64,000 bases of DNA from Marinobacter arenosus (GTDB lineage: Bacteria > Pseudomonadota > Gammaproteobacteria > Pseudomonadales > Oleiphilaceae), in assembly GCF_019264345.1 (NCBI RefSeq), contig NZ_JAHVAO010000001.1:62001-126000 (forward strand), read 5' to 3'. Within the stretch, counting starts at the first letter, position 1, and each line of letters begins with the position of its first letter. The position numbers and the translations under genes were made by a program. The notes under the pieces were generated by a model that was given only the letters and a program-made list of their open reading frames with translations, made no database searches and was not told where the DNA came from. Positions 29,906-39,079 of this stretch are shown piece by piece.

Positions 29906-30637
29906 GTGAACCAGATGACTGATTTCAACTCCGACCGCCGACAACCCATGTTGCGAGTAGACAACCTGACTCACCGGGTCAGCCTGGAAACCGATACGTT
30001 AACGATCTTGCAGGGGGTCAGTCTGGAAATCAATCGGGGAGAGTCCGTAGCCATTGTTGGCCGTTCCGGGTCGGGCAAAACCACCTTGCTTGGCCTGTTG
30101 GCGGGCCTGGACACCCCCAGTGATGGCACGGTAGAGCTCGATGGATCCGTGATCAGCAAACTCACCGAAGACGAACGTGCGAAGCTCCGGGCGCGTCGGG
30201 TGGGGTTTGTCTTCCAGTCGTTCCAGCTGTTGCCGGCACTGACAGCTCTGGAAAACGTGATGTTACCGCTGGAGCTGGCGGGTATAGAAGCGCCTGAAGC
30301 CCGTGCACGGGAGTTGCTGGAGCGGGTCGGCTTGGGGGAACGCCTCAACCATACGCCGCGGCAATTGTCCGGGGGAGAACAGCAGCGGGTGGCCATTGCC
30401 CGGGCATTTGCGTCCGATCCGGCCATTCTTTTCGCCGATGAGCCGACGGGCAACCTGGATAACCGGACCGGGCAGTCTGTGTCGGATCTTCTGATGGAAC
30501 TCAACCGGGAGCAAGGCACGACGCTGGTGATGGTGACCCACGATGAACACCTGGCCGGCCGCTGTGGTCGCCAGTTCCACATTGAGGCAGGCGTTCTGTC
30601 GGAGCCGGAAGCAGCGGCCCGGGAGCTGGCTGACTGA
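29906..30637 (+). CDS. ybbA: ABC transporter ATP-binding protein, YbbA type
   Basis: A 243-residue ATPase of the MacB/LolD group. Walker A is VGRSGSGKTT, the signature is LSGGEQQRVAIARAF, and Walker B is ILFADEPTGNLD. It partners the FtsX-type permease encoded next, whose ATG overlaps this stop (TGATG). This class usually drives lipid or lipoprotein extraction or periplasmic mechanical work, not solute import. Adjacent TesA suggests a link with periplasmic lipid turnover, as proposed for the E. coli cluster. Confidence 0.93.
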   Translation: MNQMTDFNSDRRQPMLRVDNLTHRVSLETDTLTILQGVSLEINRGESVAIVGRSGSGKTTLLGLLAGLDTPSDGTVELDGSVISKLTEDERAKLRARRVGFVFQSFQLLPALTALENVMLPLELAGIEAPEARARELLERVGLGERLNHTPRQLSGGEQQRVAIARAFASDPAILFADEPTGNLDNRTGQSVSDLLMELNREQGTTLVMVTHDEHLAGRCGRQFHIEAGVLSEPEAAARELAD

Positions 30638-33123
30638 TGGCGGCTGCAAGCAAGTTGATGTCGGTCCGCCGGGATTGGCGGGAGCGAGACGTTCGGGTCG
30701 TGCTGGCGGCCTTGATTATTGCCGTCGCCACCGTGGCTACCATCGCGCTGTTTGCGAGTCAGCTACAGCGCACCCTTGTGTCCTCCGCCAGCTCTTTCCT
30801 GGCTGCCGATCGGCAGTTGGAGGCGGAGAACGGGCGCGAAATTCCCGGTGATTGGCTGACCGAGGCCCGGTTCAGGGGGCTCGAAACGGGGCGAATGGTG
30901 GAATTTTCCACCATGGTGTTCGGCAGCGGTGGGTTTCAACTGGTGTCGGTGAAAGCCGTCAGTGACGAGTATCCACTGCGAGGTGAAATCGAGGTCCAGA
31001 ACGGGCCAGAGGCTCCCCGAACAATGGTCGGCGCCGGTCCAAAGCCGGGCGAGGTCTGGATCAATCCACGGTTATTACGCCTGCTTGAGCTCGACGTCGG
31101 CGATTCCCTAGAGGTGGGGAACCGGAACCTGACGGTATCGGGTTTGCTGATTCGCGAACCCGACGGCGGGTTCCGGCTTTCGTCACTGGCTCCGCGGGTC
31201 ATGATGCACGCCGATGACGTAACCTCAACGGGGGTTATCCAGGAGGGAAGCCGAGTCGAGTATGTCTATCTGTTTGCCGGCGACGAAGGTGCGATCCAGG
31301 GCTATTACCAGTGGTTGGAACCTCGGCTTGAGCCCAGCCATGAGTGGGAAGGCGTTCGTGACGGGGAGACCTTTTCCCGGTCCCTGGAGCGGGCCGAGCG
31401 TTTTCTGCTGTTGGGGGGCAGCCTCGCCGTCCTTTTGGCGGCCGTGGCGGTCGCGGTCGCGAGCAGGCAGTATGCGCTGTCCCAGCGCGACACCGTGGCT
31501 CTGCTGAAGACGCTGGGCGTTCGCAGCCGGGGCATCGGCACCTTGTATCTGCGTCGCCTGGCGCTTTGGGGGGTGACCGGCGTGGTCGGCGGTCTGCTGG
31601 TGGCCTTGCCCCTGTTCTGGTTATTGACGAGGCTGCTGGGCAACGTGCTTGAGCGGCCCGTTGAGTTTTACCTGGATCCGGCGGCTCTCGCGCCTGCCTT
31701 GCTGACGGCCCTGGTCTCCCTGTTTGCTTTCGCCTATCCGCCCATTCGCAGGCTGCGGAATGTCCCTGCCATGCGTGTGCTGCGAAGCCAGCCCGGTGAG
31801 GGCGGGCGCGAAGCCTTGCCGGACATCGCGATTGCCATTGTTGCGGTGTTCGGCCTGGTCTGGATGTATGCCGGTGAACTGAGTCTGGTGGGCGCCCTCC
31901 TAGGCGGGCTGGTCCTCTTACTCGGTGCGCTTGGGCTCCTGGGCTGGTTGCTCGTGGCCGCGTTGCGAAAAGTTCGAGGTGGTGGCAATGCCTGGCGCCT
32001 GGCCTTGGTCGGGCTCTACCGACATCGTCGCGCCAGCTTGTCCCAGATGGCGGTGTTCGCCATGACCCTGATGCTGGCGGCGACCCTGGTGCTGGTGCGG
32101 AGTTCGCTTTTGGATGACTGGCAGGCCCAGCTGCCCCAGGACGCCCCTAATCACTTCTTGATCAACATTGCGCCCGATGCCGTTGAGGAGGTCAGTGCTT
32201 TCTGGCAGGAGCGCGGCCAACCGCTGAACCAGCTGTATCCAATGGTCCGGGGCCGATTGACCGAGCTGAACGGCCGGCCGGTAAAAGAAGCGGTGAGCAA
32301 GGACGAGCGGGTGGGCGCCCTGAACCGGGAGCTCAACCTGACCTGGATGCCCTTCCTGCCAGCTGACAACGAAATCATCCAGGGGCAATGGTTTGGTGAC
32401 GGCCAGTCGGAGGGTGTCTCGGTTGAGGCGGAACTGGCGGAAAAACTGGGGCTCGCCCTGGGCGACCGGCTGACTTTCACAATCGGTTCCGAGAAGGTGA
32501 CGGAATCGATCACCAGCATCCGAACGGTCCAGTGGGATAGCATGAAGCCGAATTTCTACATGGCGTTCCCACCGAACGGCGGCCTGACCGATATGCCGGC
32601 AACCTGGATTACCAGCTTCTATCTACCGGCTGACAAGAAAACCGCTTTGAACGATTTTTCGAGGCAGTTCCCGACTATTTCCGTACTTGAGATCGACCAC
32701 ATTATTGAGCGAATCCAGCAGATCGTTCGCCAGGTAACCCAGGCCATTGAAGCGATTCTGGCCCTGATTCTGGCGGCTGCGCTGGTCGTGATGGCGGCGG
32801 TCGTCAGTGCCACCTTGCGGGATCGTCAGCGGGAAGGCGCACTGTTGCGGACCCTCGGGGGCCGCCAATCGCTGCTGGTGCGCAGTACCATGCTGGAATT
32901 TGCGCTTCTGGGTGGGTTTGCCGGGGTGCTCGGTGTCGTTGCCGCGGAAGCGGCGGTGTGGGCGCTTCAGTTCCGAATGTTCGAAGGCACCTTCAGTTGG
33001 CACTGGCAGGTGGTGTTGCCCGTGCCTCTGGTCAGCGCCGTGGTTCTTGCCCTGTTTGGGCGGTGGCAACTTCGCCCTGTGCTGAGCGTGTCGCCCATGC
33101 TTCTGCTGCGTCGGTTGGAGTAA
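30637..33123 (+). CDS. ybbP: ABC transporter permease, YbbP type (duplicated FtsX domain)
   Basis: An 828-residue inner-membrane protein with about ten transmembrane helices and two FtsX-like units. The first helix is at residues 24-45, followed by a large periplasmic domain, then helices around 255-365 and 395-450, a second membrane-anchored periplasmic domain, and three terminal helices after residue 700. Arg/Pro-rich connectors such as LRSQPGEGG separate the halves. It starts on the last base of ybbA. The substrate is unknown, with lipids plausible by context. Confidence 0.92.
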   Translation: MAAASKLMSVRRDWRERDVRVVLAALIIAVATVATIALFASQLQRTLVSSASSFLAADRQLEAENGREIPGDWLTEARFRGLETGRMVEFSTMVFGSGGFQLVSVKAVSDEYPLRGEIEVQNGPEAPRTMVGAGPKPGEVWINPRLLRLLELDVGDSLEVGNRNLTVSGLLIREPDGGFRLSSLAPRVMMHADDVTSTGVIQEGSRVEYVYLFAGDEGAIQGYYQWLEPRLEPSHEWEGVRDGETFSRSLERAERFLLLGGSLAVLLAAVAVAVASRQYALSQRDTVALLKTLGVRSRGIGTLYLRRLALWGVTGVVGGLLVALPLFWLLTRLLGNVLERPVEFYLDPAALAPALLTALVSLFAFAYPPIRRLRNVPAMRVLRSQPGEGGREALPDIAIAIVAVFGLVWMYAGELSLVGALLGGLVLLLGALGLLGWLLVAALRKVRGGGNAWRLALVGLYRHRRASLSQMAVFAMTLMLAATLVLVRSSLLDDWQAQLPQDAPNHFLINIAPDAVEEVSAFWQERGQPLNQLYPMVRGRLTELNGRPVKEAVSKDERVGALNRELNLTWMPFLPADNEIIQGQWFGDGQSEGVSVEAELAEKLGLALGDRLTFTIGSEKVTESITSIRTVQWDSMKPNFYMAFPPNGGLTDMPATWITSFYLPADKKTALNDFSRQFPTISVLEIDHIIERIQQIVRQVTQAIEAILALILAAALVVMAAVVSATLRDRQREGALLRTLGGRQSLLVRSTMLEFALLGGFAGVLGVVAAEAAVWALQFRMFEGTFSWHWQVVLPVPLVSAVVLALFGRWQLRPVLSVSPMLLLRRLE

Positions 33124-33131
33124 AGCGGCGC

Positions 33132-33908
33132 TTACCGGTAGTTCGCGAGAATGGCATCCAGTTCGCCGTTCTCGCGGATCTCTTCCAGCTCGGCGTTGAA
33201 GGCATCGGCAAATTCCTGCCAGTCCTTGCGGAGCATTAGCCGAAAGCCGACGTTGCTGATGCCCTGGCGGGTCGTGCGGAAACGGTCCTGCAAGCCTTCC
33301 CTGCGAAGAATCCACTGGCCGACAAGCCGATCGGCGATTGCCGCGTCAAATCGCTCACCGTGCAGCACGAACGTGAACATATCGCGATCCCGGGAAACGT
33401 CGAAACGCTGGATGGTGCCGGCGTCAAAGTGTTCCTGGAGCAGGGGATACTGGTAACCAAGATGGGTGACAACGGTCTTTGAGAACAGGTCCTCGGGCGT
33501 CTGGTAGTTCAGGTCCGAGTCGGTGGGAATGAAGAAGACCTCTTCAATGGGCACTACGGCATCGGTGAACAGGAAACGTTCCGGTTTGGTGGTCCATTCA
33601 ATGGCCCGTGGCGTGCCGTCGATAAATCCTTCCAGAAGCATCTCATCCACGCGCTTCCTGGGCACTTGCTCGGGCACGACCTTATAGCCAATACGCTCTC
33701 CAATCAGCGACACCACATCCCACATGATGCCTGAGGGTTGGCTCTCTTTGACGATCAGATACGGGGGATAGCCATTTGGTGATACGTTGAAGTGGAACGT
33801 TTTGTTGGTTGGCGCGGCGTGGGTTCCGGAGCTTAGGGCGATGGCCCCGATCACCAGTGCGACGAGTTGCACGGTAGGAATCAATCTGCGAGACCATTTT
33901 CGCATCAT
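33132..33908 (-). CDS. periplasmic substrate-binding protein (amino-acid-binding family)
   Basis: A 258-residue secreted protein: signal peptide with a positively charged start (MMRKWSRR) and a hydrophobic core ending near SSGTHAA, then a type II periplasmic binding fold (SBP_bac_3). Motifs include GYPPYLIVKES, PSGIMWDVVSLIGERIGY, and PRAIEWTTKPERFLFTDAV. No transporter genes are next to it, so it may be an orphan binding protein or act as a sensor input. It is convergent with ybbP (8 bp gap). Confidence 0.82.
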   Translation of the reverse strand: MMRKWSRRLIPTVQLVALVIGAIALSSGTHAAPTNKTFHFNVSPNGYPPYLIVKESQPSGIMWDVVSLIGERIGYKVVPEQVPRKRVDEMLLEGFIDGTPRAIEWTTKPERFLFTDAVVPIEEVFFIPTDSDLNYQTPEDLFSKTVVTHLGYQYPLLQEHFDAGTIQRFDVSRDRDMFTFVLHGERFDAAIADRLVGQWILRREGLQDRFRTTRQGISNVGFRLMLRKDWQEFADAFNAELEEIRENGELDAILANYR

Positions 33909-34024
33909 TATGCAGGACTCTTAGCGTTGGAAAGTGTGCCCGGCTGACTCCCTGCCAGTGTGGCCACAATTGTTACGCTTTTGTTAGTTAAATTCAATCA
34001 TTGGTTGTGGGGTGCAAGTAACTG

Positions 34025-34050
34025 AAAAACGGGGTCCTGTCAGGACCCCG
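34025..34050 (-). terminator. rho-independent terminator of the iron-ADH operon
   Basis: A perfect 9-bp stem CGGGGTCCT / AGGACCCCG with a 3-base loop is followed on the minus strand by TTTTT. It lies 8 bp after the alcohol dehydrogenase stop. Confidence 0.92.
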
Positions 34051-34057
34051 CTATGAT

Positions 34058-35245
34058 TTATGCCCAGGCCCGCCGCAAGACAGCGCGGGCATCTTCCAGG
34101 GTGACTTCTTTCGGATTGAACATGATGGAGCCGTCATCCAAAGCCATCTCGGCGATGTGATCAAGCTGATCCTCCTGCACCTTCCCGGTCTCCTTCAGGG
34201 TGCGCGGCAACTGGCAACGCTTGTACAGCTGATCCCGGAGTTTGCGTAGGGCAGAGATGCTTGCCTCAGCGCGCCGGCTTGCGGGTGTCGCGGAGTACAC
34301 TTCGGGACCTTCCAGGTACAGAAGGAGTTCGCCCAGGGGTTCACGGATCTGTTCGAGGTTGTACTCAAGCACGTAAGGCAGGTACAGGCTCATGCACAAA
34401 CCGTGGGGTAGATGGCATATGGCGCCGGTCGCGTGCCCGAGGGCATGCACGAGGCCCACCATCGAGTTGGAAAAGGCGATGCCGGCCATGGTCGACGCCT
34501 GGGCCAGTTCCAGTCGGCCGTCGGTGTCTTTGGGGTTATCCATCACACGTAACAGGGAATGGCTGATTTTCTTCACGGCTGCCGTTGCATAGGCGTCGCT
34601 CAGTGGGTTTTTCGCCATGCACGTGAAGGCCTCCGTGGCGTGCGTCATGGCATCCATGGCGGTGGCCGCGGTGATGTGCGGTGGCAGGGTCAGCGTCATT
34701 CTCGGGTCAATGATGGCGGCATTGGGCAGCAGGAACGAAGAGGTGAACGGCAGTTTCACGCCCTTGGCCTCGTCGGTGATGACGGCGACCGAGGTTACTT
34801 CTGACCCGGTACCTGCGGTAGTGGGGACCACAAAGAACGGCTTCAGCGGGTGCTTGATGATGCCTGCACCGCTGTATTTGGCGATGTTGTCGCCACCCTC
34901 GGAAACCAGAATGTTCACCGCCTTCCCGGTATCGATGGCGGAGCCGCCGCCCACGGCAATGATCGAGTCGCATTTTTCCTGACGGTAGATGCCCGCTATG
35001 TCCCGGACAACGGTGGTCGAGGAATCGGGAGGCACGTCGTCGTAGATGCTGACAATCTCGAGGCCGCTTTCCTCGCAGGCCGCAATGACGGGGTCGAGCA
35101 GGCCGGCGGCCCGAACACCCTTGTCCGTCACGATCATGGGGCGCTTCGCGGCCAGTCCGGTCAATTCGTAGGGAATATGTTCCAGGGCCGATTTACCGGC
35201 GATGACTTTTACCGGACAAAAGAATTCATAGTATTTATTGGTCAT
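34058..35245 (-). CDS. iron-containing (group III) alcohol dehydrogenase
   Basis: A 395-residue NAD(P)-dependent alcohol dehydrogenase. The cofactor loop is AVGGGSAIDTGKAV and VPTTAGTGSEVT; metal ligands are expected at Asp in MDAMTHATEAF (with its His) and at the His residues of LVHALGHATGAICHLPHG. This family oxidises primary alcohols or reduces aldehydes. It overlaps the upstream SCP2-like gene (TAATG), so the two proteins are co-translated. The SCP2-like partner suggests a long-chain or hydrophobic substrate, but that is inference. A palindromic operator lies ahead of the operon. Confidence 0.92.
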   Translation of the reverse strand: MTNKYYEFFCPVKVIAGKSALEHIPYELTGLAAKRPMIVTDKGVRAAGLLDPVIAACEESGLEIVSIYDDVPPDSSTTVVRDIAGIYRQEKCDSIIAVGGGSAIDTGKAVNILVSEGGDNIAKYSGAGIIKHPLKPFFVVPTTAGTGSEVTSVAVITDEAKGVKLPFTSSFLLPNAAIIDPRMTLTLPPHITAATAMDAMTHATEAFTCMAKNPLSDAYATAAVKKISHSLLRVMDNPKDTDGRLELAQASTMAGIAFSNSMVGLVHALGHATGAICHLPHGLCMSLYLPYVLEYNLEQIREPLGELLLYLEGPEVYSATPASRRAEASISALRKLRDQLYKRCQLPRTLKETGKVQEDQLDHIAEMALDDGSIMFNPKEVTLEDARAVLRRAWA

Positions 35246-35799
35246 TACGCTCTCACCGTCTCAACGAAATTGGTAGCAACCTTCAAGTAGATACGCGCCG
35301 CGCTGATCAGCTTTTCCGGCAGGTGAAGATTGGCGGGGTATTCCTTTACCGCCCGTTGGGCAATCAGTTTGGGAAGAATGAAGGACTCAAGCCGGTTCAA
35401 CACACGAGTCATGCGAACGGCGTAGCTGATGTCGCCATCCACGAGCATGCGATCGTTGGCAAAGGCCACCGACGTCTTCTCCTGGAAGGACAGCACCAGA
35501 AACGCATGGGCGATGTGCTTGAACTGGATGGACAGGTCGATCGGGCGGGGCGCCGACTCGCCGTGGTAATGGAAGCGGCCAAGGCCGGTATGCTCGACAA
35601 TCAGTCGCGGTCCATCCGGCATAACCATCATCTCGAATAAAAAACCGTCAGGCAGGGCCTGGGCCTCCTTCCTGACCGAGTCATCCACTTCACTCACCGC
35701 CTGCAAAGCGCGTCCCATCACCTGGAACATCATCTCCACGTAGAGGCGGCGAGCCTGGAAAATCATCGGCTGGATACGTTTCGCTAGCATGGCCGTCAT
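35245..35799 (-). CDS. hypothetical protein, possible SCP2-like lipid-binding domain
   Basis: A 184-residue protein without signal peptide or membrane segment. Residues about 85-150 (DLSIQFKHIAHAFLVLSFQE, FANDRMLVDGDISYAVRMT) resemble the sterol carrier protein 2 fold, in which a hydrophobic tunnel holds acyl chains. The assignment is tentative. The start could be 35799 or 35790; neither has a good Shine-Dalgarno. It is co-transcribed with the iron alcohol dehydrogenase, and its stop overlaps that start. Confidence 0.6.
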   Translation of the reverse strand: MTAMLAKRIQPMIFQARRLYVEMMFQVMGRALQAVSEVDDSVRKEAQALPDGFLFEMMVMPDGPRLIVEHTGLGRFHYHGESAPRPIDLSIQFKHIAHAFLVLSFQEKTSVAFANDRMLVDGDISYAVRMTRVLNRLESFILPKLIAQRAVKEYPANLHLPEKLISAARIYLKVATNFVETVRA

Positions 35800-35824
35800 C
35801 CATTTGTTGTTGGTGTACTCTGAT

Positions 35825-35851
35825 TTTTAGAGTTATTGCTCTAAAAGTCAA
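35825..35851 (-). promoter_or_regulatory. promoter with embedded palindromic operator, SCP2-like/ADH operon
   Basis: The palindrome TTTTAGAG-N6-CTCTAAAA (35825-35846) has perfect 8-bp arms. On the minus strand it starts at the last base of a TTGACT -35 element (35851-35846) and runs across the spacer into a TAAAAA-like -10. A regulator bound here would block RNA polymerase, so repression is likely. The regulator is not encoded nearby. Confidence 0.65.
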
Positions 35852-35904
35852 TGTGGCAGTGACGTTAAATCCGCGTCAGCCCGGCAAACCGGCCCTCCAG
35901 ATAC

Positions 35905-35934
35905 AAAAAAGCCGACGGATGGGTAGCCGTCGGC
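35905..35934 (-). terminator. terminator after the M48 protease gene
   Basis: The stem GCCGACGG / CCGTCGGC with an 8-base loop is followed on the minus strand by six T. It is 25 bp past the protease stop. A short T-run on the other side may allow weak plus-strand use. Confidence 0.9.
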
Positions 35935-35959
35935 TTTTATCGCTACGGGAAGCGGGCAA

Positions 35960-37237
35960 TCAACCGGTGAGCGCTTCCAGTTTCTGGCGTGCCTCTTTGG
36001 CCACATCGCCCCCGGCTTCCGCCGCTTTGCTGTAATAGGCAATGGCCTCATCGCGGCGGTTCTGTTTAGCGGCAATGTCGCCCAAGCGCAGAAACGCGAT
36101 GGATGTGGGAACAACCTGATTGGCGCGAACCAGGTTTTCCTGCGCTTTGTCGAGGTTGTTCAGGGCGAGTGCGTTCAAACCGTTGTAGAGCCGGTAAACG
36201 AACATTTCCGGATATAGGGATACGGCTTTCTCGAAATCCGCCGAGGCTTGTTCCAGCTTCTCCTGGTGTTGGTATATGCGACCGCGCAGGCTGTAAAACA
36301 GGGCTTCGTCCGGCGCAAGGCGAATGGCCTCGTTGATGTGTTTCAGCGCTGCATCCATGTCCCCCTCTGAGGCCAGTTTCAGTGCCTTCTCATGGGCATC
36401 GTAAGCCGGCTGGAGTTTGCGGAGGGTGGCCAGCTTGCGTTCAAAAACATCCTCCCCCCGGTAGCCGCCGGCACCAACCTTATTGACCAGTTCCCGGTTT
36501 TTCTGGACTCGCTTTGCCGAGGGTGGGTGAGTTGCGAACATGCCCTGGATAAAGTCGCTTTCCTTTCCCTGGGACAGTTCCAGGAACAACTGCTGGAGCT
36601 CAACGGCGGCCGTCGGGTCGTAGCCCGCTTCCTTCATGTACAGGATGCCGTAGTAATCGGATTCCAGTTCGTCGGACTGGCTGTACTGCGCGAGCGCCAG
36701 TTGTGCGCCGACAGCGGCACCTCCCATAAGCAGTCCCGCCCATTCATTGTCGGAGAGGGCGAATCCCAGTCCGGCTACGCCGGCACTGATCAGCATGCCC
36801 TGCTGCATGCGCTGGACGCTGTGGCGGGCCGCCGCGTGGACAATTTCGTGGCCGATGACCGAGGCCAGCTGGGCCTCATCATCCAGTTCCGTCAGAAGGC
36901 CGCGGTTGATGGCAATCTTGCCCCCGGGGAGCGCCCAGGCGTTCGGCACGCTGCTGTTCAGGATTACAAACTCATAGGGAAGGTCCGGGCGGTCACTGAC
37001 GGCTGCGAGTTTCTGGCCGACGTCCCGGACGTACAGCGTCAGCTCCGGGTCCAGGTAGAACTGGCCACCCTGGGATTGCTGTGTCGGCGTATACTGCTCG
37101 GCACCCATGGCCAGTTCCTGATTTTCATCAATCAGGGACAGCTGGCTCTCGCCCGTGACCGGATTGACAGAGCAACCGGTTACCGTCAGGGCAAGCACCA
37201 TCGGGGCCAAACAACGTTTCAATACGAACTGATTCAC
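35960..37237 (-). CDS. M48 family metalloprotease lipoprotein with TPR repeats (BepA-like)
   Basis: A 425-residue periplasmic lipoprotein. The lipobox VTGC puts the lipidated Cys at 22. The zinc motif HEIVH is at residues 130-134 with the third ligand Glu in ELESDYYG. Tetratricopeptide repeats fill the C-terminal third (about 285-420). BepA (YfgC) proteins of this layout degrade or help assemble outer-membrane proteins such as LptD. The lipid anchor is a difference from E. coli BepA, which has a cleaved signal peptide. A terminator follows. Confidence 0.9.
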   Translation of the reverse strand: MNQFVLKRCLAPMVLALTVTGCSVNPVTGESQLSLIDENQELAMGAEQYTPTQQSQGGQFYLDPELTLYVRDVGQKLAAVSDRPDLPYEFVILNSSVPNAWALPGGKIAINRGLLTELDDEAQLASVIGHEIVHAAARHSVQRMQQGMLISAGVAGLGFALSDNEWAGLLMGGAAVGAQLALAQYSQSDELESDYYGILYMKEAGYDPTAAVELQQLFLELSQGKESDFIQGMFATHPPSAKRVQKNRELVNKVGAGGYRGEDVFERKLATLRKLQPAYDAHEKALKLASEGDMDAALKHINEAIRLAPDEALFYSLRGRIYQHQEKLEQASADFEKAVSLYPEMFVYRLYNGLNALALNNLDKAQENLVRANQVVPTSIAFLRLGDIAAKQNRRDEAIAYYSKAAEAGGDVAKEARQKLEALTG

Positions 37238-37399
37238 ACGGAACTCCCTTTACGGCATTTCGCAATGTTATACCACATGATTGCACGGCTCGGGCTGCCT
37301 GAAAATACCCCGCGGCTGTGGTGGCACCAACGGCCTTAGCGTATTATAAGTGCCTGTCCTCACACCATTTCACACGGCATTTTCGTTCTAAGGCGTTTC

Positions 37400-38140
37400 A
37401 TGGGCAATTTCCTCGAACTGATCGCACTACTCTGGTTTCTGCTCTGTTGGCTGGGCTACAGCGAGTACTCCAAACGCCGGGCCAGCGATCGGCCTTGCCT
37501 GTCCAATACCCTGGATCTCTACCGCGAAGACTGGATGCGGGTGATGCTTCGCCGTGAGAACCGGATTGCCGACGCTTCGGTTGTTGGAAATCTGGAGCGA
37601 AATGGCGCGTTCTTCGCGTCCAGTTGTCTGCTGATTCTGGCCGGTATCATTACCGCCCTCGGGTACACCCAGGAAGTCATGGAGGTGTTCAGTACCCTGC
37701 CGTTTGGTACCTTGCCGAGCCGTGAGATCTGGGAACTGCGGATGGTGGTGTTGCTGGTGGTCTTTATCTATGCCTTTTTCAAGTTCACCTGGTCGATGCG
37801 GATGTACAATTTTGTGTCGGTGATGGTTGGCAGTGCCCCGCCGCCGGATGACACTAAAACCAGTCCGGCCGGTCGAGAGGCCTTTGCCCGAAGTGCCGGG
37901 AACGTCTGTAACCTGGCCGGCGATGCGTTTAACCTTGGCTTGCGGTCTTACTATTACGCGTTGGCCGTGGTTGGCTGGTTTATCCATCCAGTCGTTTTTA
38001 TGGCCTCCTCGACGCTGGTCGTGATAGTGCTGTATCGACGGGAATTCTGCTCCAATGCCCTCACTGCACTGCGTTCCGGTAAGGTTTTTGAGGAACCGGT
38101 GCCAGGCAAGTCGGATAAAAGTGAGAAATCCAATTCTTGA
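37400..38140 (+). CDS. DUF599 family membrane protein
   Basis: A 246-residue protein with four or so hydrophobic segments (about 3-20, 70-90, 112-132, 185-215). The LYREDWMRVMLRRENRIAD segment and the LGLRSYYYALAVVGWFIHP segment are typical of DUF599. The family has no known biochemical role. The C-terminal tail is Lys/Ser-rich and hydrophilic. It is followed 18 bp later by two thioesterase genes on the same strand. Confidence 0.82.
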   Translation: MGNFLELIALLWFLLCWLGYSEYSKRRASDRPCLSNTLDLYREDWMRVMLRRENRIADASVVGNLERNGAFFASSCLLILAGIITALGYTQEVMEVFSTLPFGTLPSREIWELRMVVLLVVFIYAFFKFTWSMRMYNFVSVMVGSAPPPDDTKTSPAGREAFARSAGNVCNLAGDAFNLGLRSYYYALAVVGWFIHPVVFMASSTLVVIVLYRREFCSNALTALRSGKVFEEPVPGKSDKSEKSNS

Positions 38141-38158
38141 TCCACAGGTTCGTCCGCA

Positions 38159-38629
38159 ATGAATGACGCCATTCGCCTGGACCGGGTGACCCGGTTCATC
38201 GACACCCTCAAACAGGCACGGGAATTGGGCCTGTCAGTCACCGAGGCCAGGGAAGGGAACCTGACCCTGTGCCTGCCCTACAGCGACCGGATCATCGGGA
38301 ATCCTGATACCGGCGTTATCCACGGCGGTGCGATCACCACGCTGATGGATACCACGTCCGGTTCGGTGATTCTGTGTGCGCTGGATGAATTCGAGTTGTG
38401 CCCGACACTGGACCTGCGGGTGGATTACATGCGCCCGGCGGAGCCTCACAAGCCGGTCTATGCCCGCGCAGAAACCTACAAGGTTACCCGCAATATCATT
38501 TTTACCCGCTGCGAGGCGTACCAGGAGGGTGGGGAAACCATTGCCAACTGTGTCGGTACCTTTATGCGAATTGGCAAAGAGGCCACACCCAAGCACTACC
38601 GTGATCTGATCACCGGAGGTGGCCAATGA
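38159..38629 (+). CDS. PaaI-type hotdog thioesterase, first of tandem pair
   Basis: A 156-residue hotdog-fold protein. The motif VIHGGAITTLMDTTSG contains the HGG turn and the acidic residue used by PaaI-type acyl-CoA thioesterases. LRVDYMRPAEPHKPVYA continues the second strand pair. It probably hydrolyses an acyl- or aryl-CoA in the cytoplasm. Its stop overlaps the next gene's start (ATGA), so both are made together; they may form a heterodimer. Confidence 0.88.
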   Translation: MNDAIRLDRVTRFIDTLKQARELGLSVTEAREGNLTLCLPYSDRIIGNPDTGVIHGGAITTLMDTTSGSVILCALDEFELCPTLDLRVDYMRPAEPHKPVYARAETYKVTRNIIFTRCEAYQEGGETIANCVGTFMRIGKEATPKHYRDLITGGGQ

Positions 38630-39060
38630 CCGATCCGGACATTTATCGCTACACCCGCGAAACCGGCGATTTTTCCCGTTTGCTGCAAAGCATTCCTTAC
38701 GCCACCTTTATCGGGCTGGAATGCGACCAGTTCGGCGACGATCTGATCTTCCGCCTCCCGAAGAAAGAGGAAAACCTCGGCAACCCGATTCTGCCCGCCA
38801 TACACGGTGGTGTGATTGGCGGGTTTATGGAACTGTCGGCGGCGATCTACCTCATGATGTCCCAGGACAGCATGCGCATGCCCCGGATTGTGGATTTTTC
38901 CCTGGATTATCTTCGGGCGGGTCTGAACCGGGAAACCTATGCCGAGTGCCGTCTGACCCGCCAGGGCAACCGCGTAGCCAATGTGATGGTCACCGCGTGG
39001 CAAAAATCCCGTTCCCAGCCCATCGCGACAGCCCGCGCCCACTTTCTCCTCGAAGACTGA
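38626..39060 (+). CDS. PaaI-type hotdog thioesterase, second of tandem pair
   Basis: A 144-residue hotdog-fold protein that overlaps the preceding gene by 4 bp. The motif AIHGGVIGGFMELSAA keeps the HGG but has Glu where the first copy has Asp. The two copies are clearly diverged, so this is an old pair and not a recent duplication. Tandem divergent hotdog genes often make mixed oligomers with only one active-site type per pair. Substrate unknown. Confidence 0.86.
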   Translation: MTDPDIYRYTRETGDFSRLLQSIPYATFIGLECDQFGDDLIFRLPKKEENLGNPILPAIHGGVIGGFMELSAAIYLMMSQDSMRMPRIVDFSLDYLRAGLNRETYAECRLTRQGNRVANVMVTAWQKSRSQPIATARAHFLLED

Positions 39061-39079
39061 TTTCCAACCATCGCCGGGG

